A stretch of DNA of 64,000 bases, from the NCBI GenBank assembly GCA_029891345.1, contig CM057002.1, positions 66,420,590 to 66,484,589 on the forward strand, read 5' to 3'. The position numbers and the translations under genes were made by a program. The notes beneath the pieces are model-generated. The model did no database searches and was not told the DNA's origin. It saw only the letters and a program-made list of their open reading frames with translations. The DNA is from Dryococelus australis (lineage: Eukaryota; Arthropoda; Insecta; Phasmatodea; Phasmatidae). Shown one piece after another: positions 63,946 through 64,000 of the stretch (position 1 is the stretch's first letter; each line of letters begins with the position of its first letter).

Positions 63946-64000
63946 TAGTTAATTGTGTTGACAAAATAGTTGTTACAATTGTCGACCAAAATGGTAAACT

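Larger units (their letters stand above)
59506..64000. mobile_element. Decayed Polinton/Maverick (adintovirus-like) element, one end, continues past the window
   Basis: Five Polinton-type genes stand close together and all are broken: integrase, DUF8207-like protein and packaging ATPase on the - strand, then a PLA2/core-peptide gene and a virion-type protein on the + strand. An integrase next to an outer end is usual for these elements. By family knowledge Polintons are 15-20 kb, self-synthesising DNA elements related to adintoviruses. The polymerase, protease and major capsid genes would lie to the right of the window. The left terminal repeat was not resolved. Confidence 0.85.

Overview
This is nuclear DNA from an insect. 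AT-rich introns several kb long hold short, GC-richer exons with clean GT-AG borders, and the spaces between are packed with mariner, Tc1, SINE, LINE, MITE and Polinton remains. The long introns and repeat load suggest a large hemimetabolous genome such as a cockroach, termite or stick insect; that order-level guess is inference. There is nothing prokaryotic here.

Layout. (1) 1-13.1 kb, + strand: the 3' part of a lysosomal-type beta-hexosaminidase gene (GH20; copy 1), six exons, with its first exons beyond the left edge. (2) 13.1-16 kb: spacer with a MITE and a dead Tc1-like element. (3) 16-33.2 kb, + strand: a complete tandem paralogue (copy 2), eight exons in consistent phase encoding 546 aa with a signal peptide and the catalytic Asp-Glu pair. 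(4) 33.2-37.3 kb: spacer with repeats only. (5) 37.3-57.8 kb, - strand: six exons of a Cys-loop ligand-gated ion channel subunit (from the first W-rich ligand loop to M4 and stop); its N-terminal exon(s) were not found. Its introns hold a Tc1-like element, a LINE, a mariner-like element with very long inverted repeats, an R1-like LINE and many small repeats. (6) about 59.5-64 kb: one end of a decayed Polinton/Maverick (adintovirus-like) element: integrase, a DUF8207-like protein and packaging ATPase on the - strand, and a phospholipase A2/core-peptide gene and a virion-type protein on the + strand, all broken, running off the right edge.

The two hexosaminidase genes presumably make enzymes that remove terminal N-acetylhexosamines from glycans in lysosomes or secretions. 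They share exon structure and patches of near-identical DNA that suggest gene conversion. The channel gene is unusual: a nicotinic-receptor-like frame that lacks the acetylcholine-binding aromatic and vicinal-cysteine signatures and carries Pro-Ala-Arg at the mouth of M2, as anion channels do. The most unusual DNA structures are the tandem copies of an exon's 3' end with splice donors inside that channel gene, a MITE family lying next to hexosaminidase exons, and a reading-phase clash at the last junction of copy 1.
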